This document shows positions 62,622 to 64,000 of a DNA stretch of 64,000 nt, in pieces (within the stretch, counting starts at the first letter, position 1; the number at the start of each line of letters is the position of its first letter). The DNA is taken from assembly GCA_009787385.1 (NCBI GenBank), contig WRGC01000002.1, forward strand, positions 27,682-91,681, written 5' to 3'. The notes beneath the pieces were generated by a model. It was not told where the DNA came from. It saw only the letters and a program-made list of their open reading frames with translations, and made no database searches. This DNA comes from Bacillota bacterium (GTDB lineage: Bacteria; Bacillota; Clostridia; Christensenellales; Pumilibacteraceae). Made by a program: the position numbers and the translations under genes.

Positions 62622-63305
62622 TTAATTTTGAATACTAGACTTTCTCTTTTTTCTAAAAAACATGTCAATTCTATCTATCATAAAACCAATAAGAGCCATT
62701 GTTGCAATCAAACCTTTACTAAATATATAAGAAGGAGCTTGATTGTATTGCTCCATATCTCTCATCCAATCACCCCATATATTGTTTATCAAAACTAAAC
62801 AAATTATTGTAAGTGCAACTGCAACCATTTTTATCTTATGTTCTTTTAGAGTTTGTTTAAACAATCCTTTGGTTTTTCTTATATCATGAATTGAAATCAA
62901 AAAATATTCCAACCCATTTCGTTTGATATCTCTATATACTTTAATATGGATAACAACTTCTAACAACAAACAAATAGGCAATAATATAAAAAACCATAGA
63001 TAGTCACCAAACATAACACCAAACCAAAATCCAAAAATATACAAAAAGAGTTTGAAAAAAAACTGCCAATAAAACAATTCAGTATTATTATCCAAATATT
63101 TTTTGTTTCGTGGGCTATACTCTATTATAGAAATCACTAACGATATTGGAATCCAAAAAAATCCAAAAAAAGCTTTAACAGCAGAAACTCGTATTTCTTC
63201 ACTTGTAGCTGGTACTTTAGTAAATCCACCAACAAAAACTAAGGCAATTATAAAAATATAAAACAAAGCACTAGCACCAAACCAAATTTTAAAAAATCTT
63301 TTCAT
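62622..63305 (-). CDS. Integral membrane protein, 227 aa
   Basis: Five or six predicted membrane helices in two groups, with a basic central loop and tail (FFRKKRKSS). Not recognised. The ATG at 63305 is one base after the stop of the preceding gene, so the two are coupled; the frame also opens further up inside that gene (63332). No clear ribosome-binding site. Confidence 0.6.
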   Translation of the reverse strand: MKRFFKIWFGASALFYIFIIALVFVGGFTKVPATSEEIRVSAVKAFFGFFWIPISLVISIIEYSPRNKKYLDNNTELFYWQFFFKLFLYIFGFWFGVMFGDYLWFFILLPICLLLEVVIHIKVYRDIKRNGLEYFLISIHDIRKTKGLFKQTLKEHKIKMVAVALTIICLVLINNIWGDWMRDMEQYNQAPSYIFSKGLIATMALIGFMIDRIDMFFRKKRKSSIQN

Positions 63306-63306
63306 A

Positions 63307-64000
63307 TTATCTTGTATAAATATGGACAGCATATGGGATATTAAACCATCCTGTCACGGCATCAAATTGTACACCTCGTCCACTTATCAATGCTTCGGCT
63401 AAAGACAATATAAGAGCCGTTGCTTCTGCTATTATCCATGCTAGAATTGCCCAACCAACAACCGGAATACCAATCAAAAATGAAAATGCACTAGAAATAC
63501 AACTAATAATATAACTAGCATTTGACATAACCCAAGCTCCCGCCGTTTGCCCTGTCATTGCAGCCGTTGGTGCACCCAAACCCGTAATAAGAGTCCAAAT
63601 ATCAAAATTTGACATGTACCAAATCCCAAAATCACGAGGCTTGATTGTTTGGTCACCATTTGAATATGTCTCAACCAATTCTGCCATTGCATTCATTGAT
63701 TGTACAACAGCTCTTGCCTTCTCTACAATTTGCTCTGACAATATCTCATATTCTTCTACACTCCCAAGTATGCCATCATTGTGCAAATCCAATATAGCAT
63801 TTTTGAAGTCTTCAATACTTTGATTGTACTCTTCTACAATTGCACTCTGTCTTGATTCTACTATACTCAACTGTTGTACCGTCTCATTGGTCTTACCTAC
63901 AGTTTGCAACCCAAAGCTTGTCACTATCAACAAACTTAACCCCAAGGCTATCAATGCTATCCACTTAGCATATCCCCTTACTCTACTCAAGTGACTATCG
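63307..64000 (-). CDS. Membrane protein with coiled-coil stalk (5' end may lie outside window)
   Basis: The frame is open to the window edge; the first possible start inside is a TTG at 63990 without a visible ribosome-binding site, so it may be partial. One N-terminal helix (12-28), an exported helical stalk (about 30-110, TNETVQQLSIVESRQSAIVE), then three hydrophobic helices (150-210) with Gly/Ala-rich turns. Not recognised. It forms an operon with the 227-aa membrane protein. Confidence 0.55.
   Translation of the reverse strand, partial: DSHLSRVRGYAKWIALIALGLSLLIVTSFGLQTVGKTNETVQQLSIVESRQSAIVEEYNQSIEDFKNAILDLHNDGILGSVEEYEILSEQIVEKARAVVQSMNAMAELVETYSNGDQTIKPRDFGIWYMSNFDIWTLITGLGAPTAAMTGQTAGAWVMSNASYIISCISSAFSFLIGIPVVGWAILAWIIAEATALILSLAEALISGRGVQFDAVTGWFNIPYAVHIYTR

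Noticed and set aside
1..64000. tRNA, rRNA, CRISPR, prophage or toxin-antitoxin loci
   Set aside because: I saw no tRNA T-loops in cloverleaf context, no regular spaced repeats, no rRNA segments and no phage structural genes; the dispersed repeat is not regularly spaced.

Overview
The window reads as chromosomal DNA of an AT-rich, low-GC, endospore-forming member of the Bacillota, probably an uncultured Clostridia-like lineage. The organism call is inferred from gene content: tig-clpP-clpX, rpmE-prmC-prfA, uvrC/hprK, a four-cysteine ribosomal protein L31, a sigma-K-type sporulation sigma factor with its hydrophobic pro-sequence, ytxC- and ytaF-like sporulation genes, and a DUF421/DUF4363 pair. 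The code is standard, with TGA used as a stop. About four fifths of the genes lie on the minus strand. I found no tRNA, rRNA, CRISPR array, intact transposase or prophage.

Layout. 1-10 kb: a DUF6273-like membrane protein cut by the window edge, a DUF512 radical-SAM/PDZ protein, uvrA, a small zinc ribbon, an acetyltransferase, nth and a Sel1-repeat protein. 10-16 kb: secF/secD and a seven-module FN3-like surface protein. 16-25 kb: DUF4363/DUF421, Nudix, mtnN, clpX-clpP-tig, a cluster of three tiny ORFs and glmM. 25-30 kb: envelope polysaccharide genes (phosphoglycosyl transferase, DUF4422 glycosyltransferase, Wzt/Wzm-type ABC exporter). 30-39 kb: ytaF, an ECF S component, prfA-prmC-rpmE, gyrA with a long acidic extension, smpB. 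39-42 kb: two tandem paralogous surface proteins. 42-51 kb: SDR, ytxC, hprK, three tandem HAD phosphatases and a shortened uvrC. 51-64 kb: msrA, a cytosolic-type subtilase with small helical neighbours, a 917-residue secreted propeller-like protein, sigK, a membrane-tethered PadR-like regulator, and small membrane proteins running off the edge.

Two genome-scale patterns stand out. First, a dispersed ~170-200 bp non-coding repeat occurs as 16 near-complete copies plus two truncated ones, in both orientations, always between genes and usually just past a 3' end. It has short inverted ends (GAGTGTACAA/TTGTACACTC) and a strong nested internal hairpin, so it looks like a MITE family that may double as a terminator. 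Second, at least eight genes have a sigma-A type promoter whose -10 box lies only 6-10 nt before the ATG and lack a Shine-Dalgarno sequence. They should give leaderless or near-leaderless mRNAs, while many neighbours have classical AAGGAG sites.

Perfect inverted repeats are also unusually placed: over the -35 of tig, over the -10/+1 of the ECF gene, across the start codon of the DUF421 gene, over the ribosome-binding site of msrA, and inside the coding end of ytaF. Several envelope proteins (FN3 protein, two RSA-WW proteins, propeller protein, PadR-TM protein) have no recognised function.
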